DNA of 64,000 bases from Streptomyces sp. WMMC940 (GCF_027460265.1 NZ_JAPZBC010000001.1:7242001-7306000); one strand, 5' to 3'. Shown: positions 1-10,031, counted from the stretch's first letter. A program made the numbers and translations. Notes: a model not told the origin generated them from the letters alone.

Positions 1-220
1 GGATGCCCGCGGCACGACGAAGGACACCACCTCGCATGAGCCCCGCACCGACCAACGCCGACGCGGTGCGCAGTCATCCGGTGCCTCGGGGGCGTCCGCC
101 TGTGCCCGAGTCGGTTCTCCTGCCGGAGCCGGAGCCGGAGCCGCGGCGAGGATCGGGCCCGGGACCGGGATCCGGACGTCGGGTCTGCCGTCCCGGCCGG
201 GGCCCGACCACCGGGCCGTC

Positions 221-1573
221 GTGATGGACGGGCAGGAGCCACCGCAGCCCGGTGACGAACACCCGCCGCCGCCGGGCACCGGCGGTTACACCGTCCCCGA
301 ACTCGGCCGGATCGCCGAACAGGTCCAGGAGCTGGCCTGGGCCAAGGACCGGATCCAGGGCCTGCTCGACGCGGTGCTGGCCATCAGCCGGGAGGTGGAG
401 CTGCCCGCGGTGCTCCGCCGTATCGTCACCACCGCCATGGACCTCGTGGGCGCCCGCTACGGCGCACTCGGCGTGCTGCACGAGTCGGGCGGGCATCTGG
501 AGCAGTTCATCACCGCCGGCCTGTCCGAACAGGAGCGCGCCGACCTGGCGGGCGTCGACTTCCCCCGCGGCAGGGGCGTCCTCGGCCACCTCATCCACCA
601 CCCCCAGCCGCTGCGCGCCGACGACATCGCCGCCCACCCCTCCTCGGTCGGCTTCCCGCCGGGCCACCCGCTTCTGCGCACCCTGCTCGGCGTCGCCATC
701 AGCGTCCGCGGCGAGATCTACGGCGACCTCTACCTCTCCGAACGGCGCGACGGCCGGCCCTTCGACGCCCACGACGAGAACATCGTCATCGCCCTGGCGA
801 GCGCCGCCGGCATCGCGATCGAGAGCGCCCGGCTGTTCGAGCAGCTCCGCGCCCGGGCCGAGCAGTTCCAGCGGCTCCTGCTGCCGAGACTGTCCGACCT
901 GAGCCCGTTCGATGCCGCCGCCGTCTACCGGCCCGCCACCGAACCCAACTCCGTCGGCGGTGACTGGTACGACGCCATCATGCTGCCGGACGACGCCGTC
1001 GCGGTCGTCATCGGCGATGTGGTCGGCCACGACCTGCACGCGGCGGCCGCCATGGCCCAGACCCGCAACATGCTGCGCGCCCTGCTCTTCGACCGGCGCA
1101 CCCCGCCCAGCGCCGTACTCGCCCAACTGGACCGAACCCTGCAGGCCATCACCGACAACCCCGTCACCACCACCAGCCTGGCCCGCATCGAGCCCGACGG
1201 ATCTCAGTGGCGGCTGCACTGGAGTTCGGCGGGGCATCTTCCGCCGCTGCTGGTCACACCCGACGGGCAGGCGCGGTACCTGTACGCCGAACCCGGAGTG
1301 CCCCTCGGCGTCGACACCTCACTGCCCCGCCCCGACCACACCCACCCCGTGCCCCCGGGCGCCACCGTGGTCTTCTTCACCGACGGGCTCGTGGAACACC
1401 CCGCCCACCCCATCGACCGCAGCCTCCGGGACCTCGCCGAACTCGCCGTCACCCACGCAGCGCTTCCCCTGGAGGAGTACGTCACGACACTGGCCGACAA
1501 CCACCCGAGCGACGGCCATGACGACATCGCCCTCCTCGCTCTCCGTACCCCGGCCGCCGAAGCGAGTCCGTAG
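221..1573 (+). CDS. GAF domain-containing PP2C-type (SpoIIE/RsbU) protein phosphatase
   Basis: Cytoplasmic serine phosphatase of the RsbU/SpoIIE class, which usually acts on anti-sigma factor antagonists; the partner is not visible here. A short Pro-rich N-terminus is followed by a helix at about residues 25-50, a GAF domain at about 50-205 and a PP2C/SpoIIE domain from about 215 to the end. Seen metal-site motifs are GGDWYDA, VIGDVVGHD and, near the C-terminus, the GHDDIALL block; FFTDGLVE is also typical. GTG at 221 and ATG at 224 are both possible and neither has a convincing ribosome site. It has no kinase or antagonist neighbour, so it probably works in trans. The family call is secure; the pathway is inferred. 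Confidence 0.9.
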   Translation: MMDGQEPPQPGDEHPPPPGTGGYTVPELGRIAEQVQELAWAKDRIQGLLDAVLAISREVELPAVLRRIVTTAMDLVGARYGALGVLHESGGHLEQFITAGLSEQERADLAGVDFPRGRGVLGHLIHHPQPLRADDIAAHPSSVGFPPGHPLLRTLLGVAISVRGEIYGDLYLSERRDGRPFDAHDENIVIALASAAGIAIESARLFEQLRARAEQFQRLLLPRLSDLSPFDAAAVYRPATEPNSVGGDWYDAIMLPDDAVAVVIGDVVGHDLHAAAAMAQTRNMLRALLFDRRTPPSAVLAQLDRTLQAITDNPVTTTSLARIEPDGSQWRLHWSSAGHLPPLLVTPDGQARYLYAEPGVPLGVDTSLPRPDHTHPVPPGATVVFFTDGLVEHPAHPIDRSLRDLAELAVTHAALPLEEYVTTLADNHPSDGHDDIALLALRTPAAEASP

Positions 1574-1858
1574 CGGCCCCACCCTGCGAGTTCCCACTGC
1601 GTGACTACCACTGCGCGGGGTGCCATCGGGCGATTCCCCGCGGTGCGGGTTCCCCTGGCGTGCCGACCGCGGTGCGAGCAGCTTCCGGCCGCGGTCAGGA
1701 GGCACCGTCCCGGGGCGACGCCCGGCCGTCCGTCGAAGGGGGCTCCGTCCCGGTGGCGCGCCCCGCACCGCCTCCGGACGGCCCCGCACCGCACGGCCGC
1801 ACTCCAGGGCGGGGTGCGGCGGGGCGACAGGGGCAACGCGTCCGGGGCGGCGAGCGGT

Positions 1859-2620
1859 TCAGCCGGTGGGCGACTGGTAGAGGCCGCGGCCCGCTCGGTG
1901 GGCGCGTGAGGTGGCGACCAGCCGGTCGAGCGTGCTGCGCACGGTGTTGATGTTCCCGGCGCTGTCGTCACGGCCGAGCGCCCGGGCCACGTCCCGGGCC
2001 CGCAGGGCCGTGTCCGCGTGACGGGTCAGCACGGCGATGACCTGCTCGGTCAGGCCGCCGGGCTCCTGGGCCGCCTCGGCCGGTGCCGTGCTCCCCGCCG
2101 ACTTCTTCGCCGCGCCCGCGGTCTTCGCCTTCGACTTCACGGACTTGGCCGGCGTGGTGGGCGCCTTCTTCGCCGGACGGCGCCGGGAGTCGGAAGCGGC
2201 CGACCTCTTCGCCTTGGACGGCTTCGGGGCGGCGGCGCTCTTGCGCGGAGCACGAGGACGGCCGGACTTCGTCGCAGTCCCGTCCTGGACCGCGGAGGGA
2301 AGCTCACCCGTGTCGTCCGGGACGGCCGACTCGGTGACGGGCTCCCCGGCCGCCGCGGCGACGTCCGTGGCGGGCTCGACCGGCACCTCCTCGGCGACGG
2401 GGGCCTCGACGACCGGCTGGGCGGCGCGCGGCGCCGGGACCACCGTCGCCGACAGCGCGCTGAGCGCCGCCAGAGCCGCACGTACCGTCTCCAACCGCTC
2501 GGAGACCGACGCGAGTTCCTTCTGCAGTGTGTTCTGCTGCTCCTCCAGCTGCGGAAGCTCCGCCTGCAGCAGCGCGGTTGTCGCTTCGATGCTGTGTGTT
2601 GCCGTGGGCGTCGATGTCAT
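1859..2620 (-). CDS. Histone H1-like protein with coiled coil, basic tail and C-terminal winged helix
   Basis: A 253-aa protein of four parts. Residues about 15-60 form a Leu/Gln/Glu-rich coiled coil. Residues about 65-120 are acidic and Pro/Ala/Val-rich. Residues about 125-185 are a Lys/Ala/Pro tract resembling histone H1 tails, with PAKK, KSKAK and AAKKSAG segments. Residues about 195-253 look like a winged helix-turn-helix (LTEQVIAVLTRH then TVRSTLDRLV). The ATG at 2620 has a GGAGAG ribosome site. The sequence suggests non-specific DNA binding through the tail plus a specific or oligomerising fold, so a nucleoid-associated or regulatory role is likely. The exact function is unknown. It stands alone between long non-coding stretches. 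Confidence 0.8.
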   Translation of the reverse strand: MTSTPTATHSIEATTALLQAELPQLEEQQNTLQKELASVSERLETVRAALAALSALSATVVPAPRAAQPVVEAPVAEEVPVEPATDVAAAAGEPVTESAVPDDTGELPSAVQDGTATKSGRPRAPRKSAAAPKPSKAKRSAASDSRRRPAKKAPTTPAKSVKSKAKTAGAAKKSAGSTAPAEAAQEPGGLTEQVIAVLTRHADTALRARDVARALGRDDSAGNINTVRSTLDRLVATSRAHRAGRGLYQSPTG

Positions 2621-2984
2621 GGTGCTCTCCTGACGCGGCTGTGCCTGCTGCCGGTGGTGGGAATGTTGTGATGCAGGGTACGCCGTTCGCCCGGAGTTCG
2701 GGGCATGTGGTCGTGACACCGTCCGTGAGTGCGAGGGCGCGACGGAGTGCGGTGGGACCGTCATCCGCCGCGGACACTGCGGTGTTGTGCCTGATCCCCG
2801 CTGGTGGGCCCCCCGTCCCTGTGCCGGTGCGGATCCGCGGTGCGAACACGTCCCGCCGTTGCCCTGCGATGAGTTGGCCTTCGTCGGGAGGCCGCCGCGA
2901 CAGCCCCCGGCCTCGGGCGCCCGAGGCCGTGTGCGACGACGTGGACGACCGTCGTGTCACCGCCCCGAGGGACGGTCGCGGTCC
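2621..2984. other. Intergenic region without a recognisable gene
   Basis: This 364-bp stretch separates the start of the H1-like gene from the end of the endonuclease/phosphatase gene, both on the minus strand. Open frames here lack a ribosome site and recognisable protein sequence. It probably contains the promoter of the H1-like gene next to 2620. Confidence 0.5.
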
Positions 2985-3992
2985 TCAGAAGCCGATACGC
3001 GCGGCGACGGGCAGGTGGTCGCTGCCCGTCGCGGGCAGCGACCAGACCTCCGCCACCGTGGCGTTGCGCGCCATGATCTGGTCGATCCGGGCCACGGGAA
3101 AGGACACCGGCCAGCTGAACGCCATGCCCGTACGCGGTGGACTCAGCCGCGCGAGAACCGGGTCCAGAGCACGGTCGTCCACCGTGCCGTTGAGATCTCC
3201 GAGCAGGACCGTCCGCTCCAACGGCTCCGCCGACAGCGCGGCACCGAGCAGACGTGCGCTCTCGTCGCGATGCGCCGTGGTGAAGCCCCTGTCCCAGCCG
3301 AGGCGGACCGAGGGCAGATGGGCGACGTACACCGCCACGTCCCCGTACCCAGGGAGCCGGACCGTTGCCCTCAGCCCCCGGTCCCAGCCCTCGGCGATGC
3401 CCTGCGGTCTGATGTCGACCCGGCGTACGTCGGAGAGCGGGTGTACCGACCACAGCCCCACCGTTCCCACGACCGCGTGGTGCGGATAGCGCGGTTCCAG
3501 CGCCGCCGTGAGCTCCGGCAGGGCCGCACCGGTCACCTCCTGCAGGGCGATGAGACCGGCTCCGCTCCCGGCGAGCTCGCGCGCCGCCGCCGCCGGGTCG
3601 GGGTTCTCGTCGCTGATGTTGTGCGTGACGGCGGTGAGGTCGTCACGGGCCGTGCCGGGCGGCGGAAGCAGCCGGCCGCCGAAGACGCAGGCCCACACCG
3701 TCATCGGCAGCAGCACGGCGCACGCGGCCACGAGCGAGCGGCGCAGCAGTGCCAGGAACAGCAGCGCCGGGAAGGCCGATGCGAGCCAGGGGAGGATCGT
3801 CTCGAGGAGACTGCCCGGGTTGCCGGCCACGTCGGGCACCGCCGAGTGGAACGCCAGCAGGCAGGCGAGGGCCACGGAGACCAGAACCGGCACCGCGTCC
3901 CGGGACCGCACTCGGCTCCGGCACCGCGCCCTGCCCCCGGGCCGAGGTGTCCGCCGTGCCCCGGCCCGTCGCGGAGCCGTCCACCGGTACAC
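2985..3992 (-). CDS. Membrane-anchored endonuclease/exonuclease/phosphatase family protein
   Basis: The N-terminus holds about three hydrophobic helices (VLVSVALACLLAF, a segment near IPLWLASAFPALLFLAL-like sequence, and VAACAVLLPMTVWACVF). A metal-dependent EEP (DNase I-like) domain follows and should lie outside the membrane. Motifs seen are THNISDEN, LIALQEV with the metal-binding Glu, LLGDLNGT with the catalytic Asp-Asn pair, and the terminal GSDHLPV His. The substrate could be nucleic acid or a phosphodiester lipid head group; the sequence does not decide. The start is uncertain: GTG 3992 is given, with GTG 4013 as an in-frame alternative. The protein diverges from the MFS gene. Confidence 0.85.
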   Translation of the reverse strand: MYRWTAPRRAGARRTPRPGGRARCRSRVRSRDAVPVLVSVALACLLAFHSAVPDVAGNPGSLLETILPWLASAFPALLFLALLRRSLVAACAVLLPMTVWACVFGGRLLPPPGTARDDLTAVTHNISDENPDPAAAARELAGSGAGLIALQEVTGAALPELTAALEPRYPHHAVVGTVGLWSVHPLSDVRRVDIRPQGIAEGWDRGLRATVRLPGYGDVAVYVAHLPSVRLGWDRGFTTAHRDESARLLGAALSAEPLERTVLLGDLNGTVDDRALDPVLARLSPPRTGMAFSWPVSFPVARIDQIMARNATVAEVWSLPATGSDHLPVAARIGF

Positions 3993-4226
3993 CCGTACGG
4001 CCCCCGTTCCCACCCGGTCGCTCTCGCCCGCCACAGCCCGCTCCCCGCTTTCCGCCCCGGATCGTCCCACTCGGCCGACATCCCTTCGCGGCCCGGTCGT
4101 GATCGGCGACGCGTGCGTGTGCGCCTCCGGTTCCCACCGACCCGGGGCCGAGCACGGTGACAGCGCCGCGGTAGGGCGCTGCCAGTCCGTGCCCGGACGA
4201 TGCGGGAGACGGACCTGGAGGACGGC

Positions 4227-5612
4227 ATGGGCGACGGTGTGACCGCCACCGCGGTGCGGGAGCCGGCAGTGCGCGGACCGCGACGGCCCCGCGCCGCACG
4301 GCGCACCGTCGCGGTCCTGGGGACCGGTGTCTTCGCGATCGGTACCGACATGTTCGTCGTGGCCGGAGTGCTCGGTGGTATCGCGACGGACCTCGGCGTC
4401 TCCGTCGGCGGCGCGGGACTGACCGTGACGGTGTTCGCACTGACGTACGCGGTGGGTGCGGTCCTGCTCGCTCCGCTGCTCTCCGTGCGGCCGCCGCGTC
4501 ACGTCCTGGTCGTGTCAGCGACCGCCTTCGCGGTGCTGAACGTATCGGCGGCCCTGGCGCCCGCCCTTCCCGCGCTTCTCGCGGCGCGGGCGCTGGGAGC
4601 GCTTGCCGCGTCGGCCTATGTGCCGGCGGCGTCCGCGTCCGCCGCCGCAGTCGTGCCGGCGAGCCATCGAGGGCGCGCGCTCGGCACGATCGTCGGGTGC
4701 ATGTCGGCCGCGACGGTACTCGGCGCTCCTGCCGGAGTCCTGCTGGCATCGATGCTGTCCTGGCGGGCTGCGTTCGCCCTGCCGGCCGTCCTGGCCGCCT
4801 CCGTCGCCGGTCTGCTGCTCACCCGCGACGAACCGCGCCCGCCCGAGTGCGGGGAACGTCCCGCGTCCGGCGGCGAGGCGCCGCGTCCCGGGTGCGCCGG
4901 GCACCGCGCCCCGCAACCGTTGCCCCCTCGCCGACGGCAGCCCCGGCCACGGCCGGTCCTCCGCCACCGGCCGCTCCTCCCGTATCGCGACCCGGAGCAG
5001 GGCCCCCGTCGCCGTGCGGCGGTACGGGCACCGCTCCGGCCGCTCGGGTCCCCGGCGGTCGCCGCGACGCTCGTCGTGACGTTCCTTCTGATGACGGCCT
5101 CGTACAGCACGTACACCTATCTCCCCCAGCTGCTGGCCGAGGCGGCGGTACCGCTGGGGAGCGGGCTGTTCATCGCGGTGTTCGGCCTCGCGGGGACGGC
5201 GGGGACCCGGTGGGGCGGCTCGGTGGCCGACCGGCGCGGCCCGGGCCGCGTGGTGGGTCCGGCCCTGGTCGTCTCCGCCGCCGCCTTCGCGGTGCTTCCG
5301 CACACGGCGGCGACGACGGTGGGCGCGGCGGTCGCCGTGGCCGGCTGGGGAGCGGCGGTGTGGGGGTTCGTCCCCGCGCAGCAGCACCGGCTCATCGGCC
5401 TGGGCACGGTCGCACCGCCGCTGTTGCTGGCGCTGCACAGCGGCGCCGTCCACCTCGGGTCCGCGGCCGGCTCGCTGCTGGGCGGACTCGTCGTCGACGC
5501 GGCGGGAGCGGCACGGCTCTGGACGCTCGCCGTCGTCTGCTGCGGAGCCGCCTGGGTCGTGCACACGGTCCTCGTCAGGACGGCCCTCGTCAGGAAGGAG
5601 AAACGGTCATGA
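4227..5612 (+). CDS. MFS transporter (DHA1-type exporter)
   Basis: Major facilitator efflux protein of 461 aa with two six-helix bundles. The first TM region carries the DHA1-type GTDMFVVAGVL pattern, and a PAGVLLAS stretch lies in TM5. The central cytoplasmic loop, about residues 205-270, is unusually long and rich in Arg, Pro and Gly, so the protein is longer than a typical DHA1 exporter of about 400 aa. ATG 4227 is preferred because GGAGG sits 5 nt upstream; ATG 4200 is in frame but lacks a ribosome site. Its stop overlaps the PIG-L start by 4 bp (ATGA), so the two are translationally coupled. The exported substrate cannot be read from sequence. Confidence 0.88.
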   Translation: MGDGVTATAVREPAVRGPRRPRAARRTVAVLGTGVFAIGTDMFVVAGVLGGIATDLGVSVGGAGLTVTVFALTYAVGAVLLAPLLSVRPPRHVLVVSATAFAVLNVSAALAPALPALLAARALGALAASAYVPAASASAAAVVPASHRGRALGTIVGCMSAATVLGAPAGVLLASMLSWRAAFALPAVLAASVAGLLLTRDEPRPPECGERPASGGEAPRPGCAGHRAPQPLPPRRRQPRPRPVLRHRPLLPYRDPEQGPRRRAAVRAPLRPLGSPAVAATLVVTFLLMTASYSTYTYLPQLLAEAAVPLGSGLFIAVFGLAGTAGTRWGGSVADRRGPGRVVGPALVVSAAAFAVLPHTAATTVGAAVAVAGWGAAVWGFVPAQQHRLIGLGTVAPPLLLALHSGAVHLGSAAGSLLGGLVVDAAGAARLWTLAVVCCGAAWVVHTVLVRTALVRKEKRS

Positions 5613-6448
5613 ACAGGATCGAGTCCGCGACGGACGTCGCCGGACTGGGGACGGTACTCGGAGTCTGGGCGCACCCGGACGACGAGGCCTACCTCTCCGG
5701 TGGGTTGATGGCGCTGGCCCGCGACGGCGGATCGCGTGTGGTGTGCGTGACCGCGACCCGGGGCGAGAAGGGCACGGAGCACCCGGAGGTGTGGCCGCCC
5801 GACCGGCTGGCCGCGGCCCGTACGTACGAGCTGGCGCACTGCCTCGCGATCCTCGGGGTGCACGAGCACCACTGGCTCGGTCACCCGGACGGTCGGTGCG
5901 CGGCGGTGCCCGGCACGCGCGCGGTGGCGCGGCTGCGGAACATCATCGAACGCGTACGGCCCGAGACCGTGCTCACCTTCGGCCCGGACGGCATCACCGG
6001 CCATCCGGACCACCGGGCGGTCTCGGCCTGGACCACGGCCGCGTTCGGGCAGGCCGCCCCGTCCGGGGCGAGACTGCTGTACGCCACGTTCGCCGAGCGG
6101 CGGGGCCCGCGCTGGGCACCGCTGAACGAGCGCCTGGGGATCTTTCCGCCGGGCCTTCCGGTGCTCACCCCCGACCGTGACCTGGCGGTCGACGTGGTGC
6201 TGGACGCCGGTACGGCGGACCGCAAGGTGCGCGCGCTGGCGGCGCAGCGGACCCAGACGGCGGAGCTCATGGCGCTCCTGGGGCGGGAGCGTTTCACGGC
6301 CTGGGTCGGTGACGAGTCGTTCGTCGAAGCGGAGCACGCCAAGGACGCCAAGGACGCCGAGGACGCGGGAGACGTGCCGGAGACGGCGGACACGCCGGAT
6401 GCGGGGGACGTGGCGCGCGCGGCGGACGCCGTGCGGGCGGCGGGGTGA
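5609..6448 (+). CDS. PIG-L family zinc deacetylase
   Basis: LmbE/PIG-L fold deacetylase of 279 aa. The zinc ligands are visible in WAHPDDEA near residue 20 and HPDHRAV near residue 135. The family removes N-acetyl groups from sugars (MshB, GlcNAc-PI deacetylase) or cleaves mycothiol conjugates (Mca). The last 40 residues are an Ala/Asp-rich repetitive tail (AKDAKDAEDA) that is not part of the fold and is encoded by a short direct repeat. The gene overlaps the MFS stop by 4 bp with an AAGGAG ribosome site, so deacetylation and efflux may act on one compound, for example mycothiol-conjugate detoxification or an acetylated antibiotic. That link is inference. Confidence 0.88.
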   Translation: MNRIESATDVAGLGTVLGVWAHPDDEAYLSGGLMALARDGGSRVVCVTATRGEKGTEHPEVWPPDRLAAARTYELAHCLAILGVHEHHWLGHPDGRCAAVPGTRAVARLRNIIERVRPETVLTFGPDGITGHPDHRAVSAWTTAAFGQAAPSGARLLYATFAERRGPRWAPLNERLGIFPPGLPVLTPDRDLAVDVVLDAGTADRKVRALAAQRTQTAELMALLGRERFTAWVGDESFVEAEHAKDAKDAEDAGDVPETADTPDAGDVARAADAVRAAG

Positions 6449-6581
6449 GTGTGCCGGGCGGTGGCCGGAGCGGGAGCGGCTGCCGGCGCGCCTGCCGGGG
6501 TGGCGTACGGCTGCACGGGAGCGCCGATCAGTACCATCCGCGTCCGCACTGCCGGCCCCTCCGGGACGCCGTGCCGTCGCC

Positions 6582-9500
6582 TCACGGCCGCGCCGCCCCG
6601 GACAGGTTCCGCTCGATCGCTCCGCGGGCCGCGTCCAGCACCGCCGCCCGGCCGACGGCGGGAGCGCCGCGGAACGGGGTGCCGGACGGGACGGGTCCGT
6701 CTCGCGGTCGGCCTTCCCCCGGGTGGGGGGTGTGTTCTTCGGGGCCCTCCCCGGTGTCCTTCTCGGCACCCTCCACGGCGGGCGCGTCGGGGGCCGCGTC
6801 GGCCGCCGTCTCGATCAGCGCCGCGGTCTCCTCGTCGCCGAGCCGGCGGAGAAGTCCGGCGAGGTTGCGCAGAGTGACCCAGAGATGGGTCCAGTTGCCG
6901 TTGCGGGCGAAGTAGTCGATGACCTCGCGGTAACCGCCCAGCGCCTGGTGCACCCGGCCCGTACGGGCCCGCAGCGACAGCAGCCCCACCGTCGCGACCC
7001 CGACGAGGAACGTCGCCCCCGAGACGCGGGCCAGTTCGACGGCTCGCACGTACCGTTCCTCCGCCGCGTCGTTGTGCCCCGCCAGACTGTCGATCTCCCC
7101 GGCGACATAGGCGCCCCACGCCTGCATCGAGGGTGACACCGCACCGGCCAGTCCCCGCTCGTTCAGGTGGCGTGCCTGTTCCAGATCGCCCGAGTAGGCC
7201 ATGGCCAGGGCGGCGATGCCCAGGTTCTCCCGTTGCGGGCCGACGAGCGCGACGGCGGCGAGGGAGTGCTCGACCACGTCCTCGTACGCTCCACGGGCCA
7301 GGTCGGCCACCGACAGGACCGACAGGCAGCGCCACGCACCCGTGTTTCCGGTCGTCCGTTCCAGCCCGGTGCGGGCGAGCAGATCGGCCCGGCGGTACTC
7401 ACCGCGGTGGTAGGTGGCTTCGGCCGCCGTCCCGAGTACCTCGCCGGCCAGGGGGTGGCCGTCGAGTGCGTCGTCCGCGGCCAGTTCCACCGCCCAGTCA
7501 CGGATTTCGACCAGGTCGCGGTAGGTGACGGCGTCGTAGAGGGCGGTGACGACGGCCGCGGCGTCGTCCACGGCCCCCCGGGCCCGGGCCAGTCGCCACG
7601 CGGCCCGGAGGTTGGGGAGTTCCCGGCGGAGCGCGCTGTCGGCCTCGCCCTCCCTCGCGGAGTCCAGGGTCCGTCCGATCCACGCGGTCAGCCCCCGGGC
7701 CCAGGCCAGCAGCCGGCCGGCCGCGGCGTCGTCCTCCCCGGCTGCGGCGAGCCGGTCCAGAGCGAACGCCCGCAGTGTCTGCAGCATCCGGTAGCGGGTG
7801 GCGCGTGCGAAGGAGGCTTCGATCATGGAGGCGTCGACGAGCCGGGCCAGTGCGGCTCCCGGGTCGCCGCCGAGGCGCAGGTCGTCGGCGATCCGCTCGG
7901 CGGTGTCGGGGTCGACACCGTCGGGGAAGACCGCCAGATGTCTGAAGAGCCGCTGCTCGTCCGGTGTCAGGAGCTCGTACGACCACTCGAGCGTGGCCCG
8001 CAGCGTGCGGTGCCTGCGGTCGGCGCTCGATGTGCCACCCGCGAGCAGGTCGAGCGAGCGTTCGAGCCGGCGCTGCAGATCGGTCAGGGAGAACGTCGAC
8101 AGCCGGCCTGCCGCGAGTTCGATGGCCAGCGGCATCCCGTCGAGCCTGCGCACGATGCCGGCCACCGTCCGCAAGTCCTCCTCGGTGGGCGGCGGACCGG
8201 GCCGGACACGGCGGGCCCGCTCCAGGAACAGGGCGGAGGACGGGACCTGCGCGGGGTTGTCACCGGGCCGGGGGAGGGCGAGGGGTGCCAGCCGGTAGAG
8301 GTGTTCCACGGGTAGGCCGAGGGGCTCGCGGCTGGTCGCCAGCAGGGTGGTCCCGGGACAGTCGGTGAGGATCGTGTCGACGGCGTCGCGGACGCCGTCG
8401 AGCAGGTGCTCGCAGTTGTCGACCACCAGGAGGCCGGGGTGGTCGGCCAGTACGGCGAGGCAGGCGGCGAGCACGTCGCCCCGGTCGACCTTCAGGTTGA
8501 GTGCCGTGGCCAGGGCGTGCGCGAGGGCGGCGGAGTCGGTGACCGGCGCGAGGCGCAGCACCGCCTCCGCGCCGTTCTGCCGCGCGACCTCCAGCGCGAG
8601 CCGGGTCTTGCCGACACCGCCGGGCCCGACCAGTGTGACGAGCCGCTCGGTCGCGAGCAGTTCTCGCAGGGCCCCGAGCTGTGCTTCCCGGCCGATCAGA
8701 GGGGTGGTCGCCCGGGACGGTGAGTCGGGTGCCGCCGGTGAGCCCGGTGTCCCCGTCGCGCCGGGCCCTGGCTGTGCCGGTCGCTCGGGTGCGTCGGGCC
8801 GTGGCTGTGAGCCCGGTTGCTCCGGTGCCGCGGCCGGCTCCCCGGTTCGCCGTGAGGGCGGGGACGGCGCCGGGTCGACGGTTGCCGGCGGCGCGGCGCG
8901 CGGCGGCGGCGGAGGAGACGCGGGCGTCTCCGGTGCGGACGCCGTCTCCGCGAGGTGCGCCGTCTCCGTGAGGGGGACGGGGCCCGCGAGGGGCACGGTG
9001 CCCGTGAGGATGTCGTGCTCGGTCGCGTCCAGCGCGGGGGAGGGGTCGAGCCCGGTCTCGTCGATCAGCCGCCGCCGGTACTCCCGCGCCGTGTGCAGCG
9101 CCCGGGGTGCCTGCCCGGTGGCTGCGAGCGCCCGCATGAGGAGCAGGACGGCGGGCTCGCGCAGGGGATCGGCGGCCGAGGACGCGGCCGCCAGGCCGAC
9201 GACCTGTTCGGCCCGGCCCGCGGCGACGGCCCGTGCGATCAGGGCGTCGGTCACGTCCTGCCGCAGCCGCGCGCAGTCCTCGACCGCGGCCGCGATCGGT
9301 CCGACGCCGGTGAGGTCGGCGAGCACGGGCCCCCGCCACAGCTGGTGCGCCTGGCGGAGCAGTGCGTATCCGCCGGTCCCGTCGTGCCGCGCCGCCGCGA
9401 GGAGCGCACGGGCCTGGGCCAGGTCGAGTTCGCCGTCCCCGAGGACGAGCCGGTAACCGTCGTGCCGGGTCTCGAGCCGGTCCGAGGCGGCGCCGAGGTG

Positions 9501-9740
9501 CCCGCGCAGCCGGGAGACGTGGTTGTGCAGGGCCTGGCGGCCGGAATCGGGTACCTGCGAGGGCCACAGCGCGTCCACGAGACGGTCGACCGTGACGATC
9601 CGGCTTTCGGCGAGGGCGAGCAGTGCGAGCACGGCCCGCCGTTTCGGCCCGGGCACCTCCACGCCGGCGCCGTCGACGAGGAGCCGCAGGGGCCCGAGCA
9701 CCTCCACCCGGACCGACGGCGGCGGACACCCGACTGCCAT
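6582..9740 (-). CDS. SARP/AfsR-like transcriptional regulator with BTAD, NB-ARC-type ATPase and TPR region
   Basis: A 1052-aa regulator. Residues 1-95 form an OmpR-like winged helix (ALLALAESRIVTVDRLVDAL) and residues about 100-245 a bacterial transcriptional activation domain, together the SARP signature. A Pro/Ala-rich linker follows. A STAND ATPase has Walker A GPGGVGKTRLA near residue 370, Walker B GLLVVDNCEHLL, and TSREPLGL. The C-terminal third is alpha-helical and TPR-like. Such proteins activate secondary metabolism genes after ATP-driven or ligand-driven opening. The start at 9740 follows a G-rich ribosome site. The gene diverges from a small-molecule-type methyltransferase gene, its most obvious local target, but no biosynthetic cluster surrounds them. 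Confidence 0.9.
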   Translation of the reverse strand: MAVGCPPPSVRVEVLGPLRLLVDGAGVEVPGPKRRAVLALLALAESRIVTVDRLVDALWPSQVPDSGRQALHNHVSRLRGHLGAASDRLETRHDGYRLVLGDGELDLAQARALLAAARHDGTGGYALLRQAHQLWRGPVLADLTGVGPIAAAVEDCARLRQDVTDALIARAVAAGRAEQVVGLAAASSAADPLREPAVLLLMRALAATGQAPRALHTAREYRRRLIDETGLDPSPALDATEHDILTGTVPLAGPVPLTETAHLAETASAPETPASPPPPPRAAPPATVDPAPSPPSRRTGEPAAAPEQPGSQPRPDAPERPAQPGPGATGTPGSPAAPDSPSRATTPLIGREAQLGALRELLATERLVTLVGPGGVGKTRLALEVARQNGAEAVLRLAPVTDSAALAHALATALNLKVDRGDVLAACLAVLADHPGLLVVDNCEHLLDGVRDAVDTILTDCPGTTLLATSREPLGLPVEHLYRLAPLALPRPGDNPAQVPSSALFLERARRVRPGPPPTEEDLRTVAGIVRRLDGMPLAIELAAGRLSTFSLTDLQRRLERSLDLLAGGTSSADRRHRTLRATLEWSYELLTPDEQRLFRHLAVFPDGVDPDTAERIADDLRLGGDPGAALARLVDASMIEASFARATRYRMLQTLRAFALDRLAAAGEDDAAAGRLLAWARGLTAWIGRTLDSAREGEADSALRRELPNLRAAWRLARARGAVDDAAAVVTALYDAVTYRDLVEIRDWAVELAADDALDGHPLAGEVLGTAAEATYHRGEYRRADLLARTGLERTTGNTGAWRCLSVLSVADLARGAYEDVVEHSLAAVALVGPQRENLGIAALAMAYSGDLEQARHLNERGLAGAVSPSMQAWGAYVAGEIDSLAGHNDAAEERYVRAVELARVSGATFLVGVATVGLLSLRARTGRVHQALGGYREVIDYFARNGNWTHLWVTLRNLAGLLRRLGDEETAALIETAADAAPDAPAVEGAEKDTGEGPEEHTPHPGEGRPRDGPVPSGTPFRGAPAVGRAAVLDAARGAIERNLSGAARP

Positions 9741-10031
9741 GGGACCCCCCGGTACGAGGACGAGAAGCGGAAGGGACGGAGGAAGACGGTGAGGGGACGG
9801 GGAACACGACCGGGCAGCGAGTGCGAGCGGTTCGCCGGCGGACCGGTCACCACGAGCGGGCCGCGGGCGAACCCCGGTCACGGGGACGACCCCGGTCACG
9901 AGGACGAGGCCCGGGAACCGGGATGTGCCTGTTAGCTCGACGATAGTCCGTGCGAGAGCCGTGACAGGCGACGCGCCGAGGCTTTCTGCCGTGGCCGGTA
10001 CGGGCCGGTCGCGGAGGGAAAGGAGCCAGTG

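Noticed and set aside
74..1237. 387-codon open frame on the minus strand opposite the GAF-PP2C gene
   Set aside because: It is antisense to a clear phosphatase, Gly/Asp/Val-rich, and has no domain; long open antisense frames are normal at this GC content.
4200..4226. ATG 4200 as start of the MFS protein
   Set aside because: No ribosome site, whereas ATG 4227 has GGAGG at good spacing.
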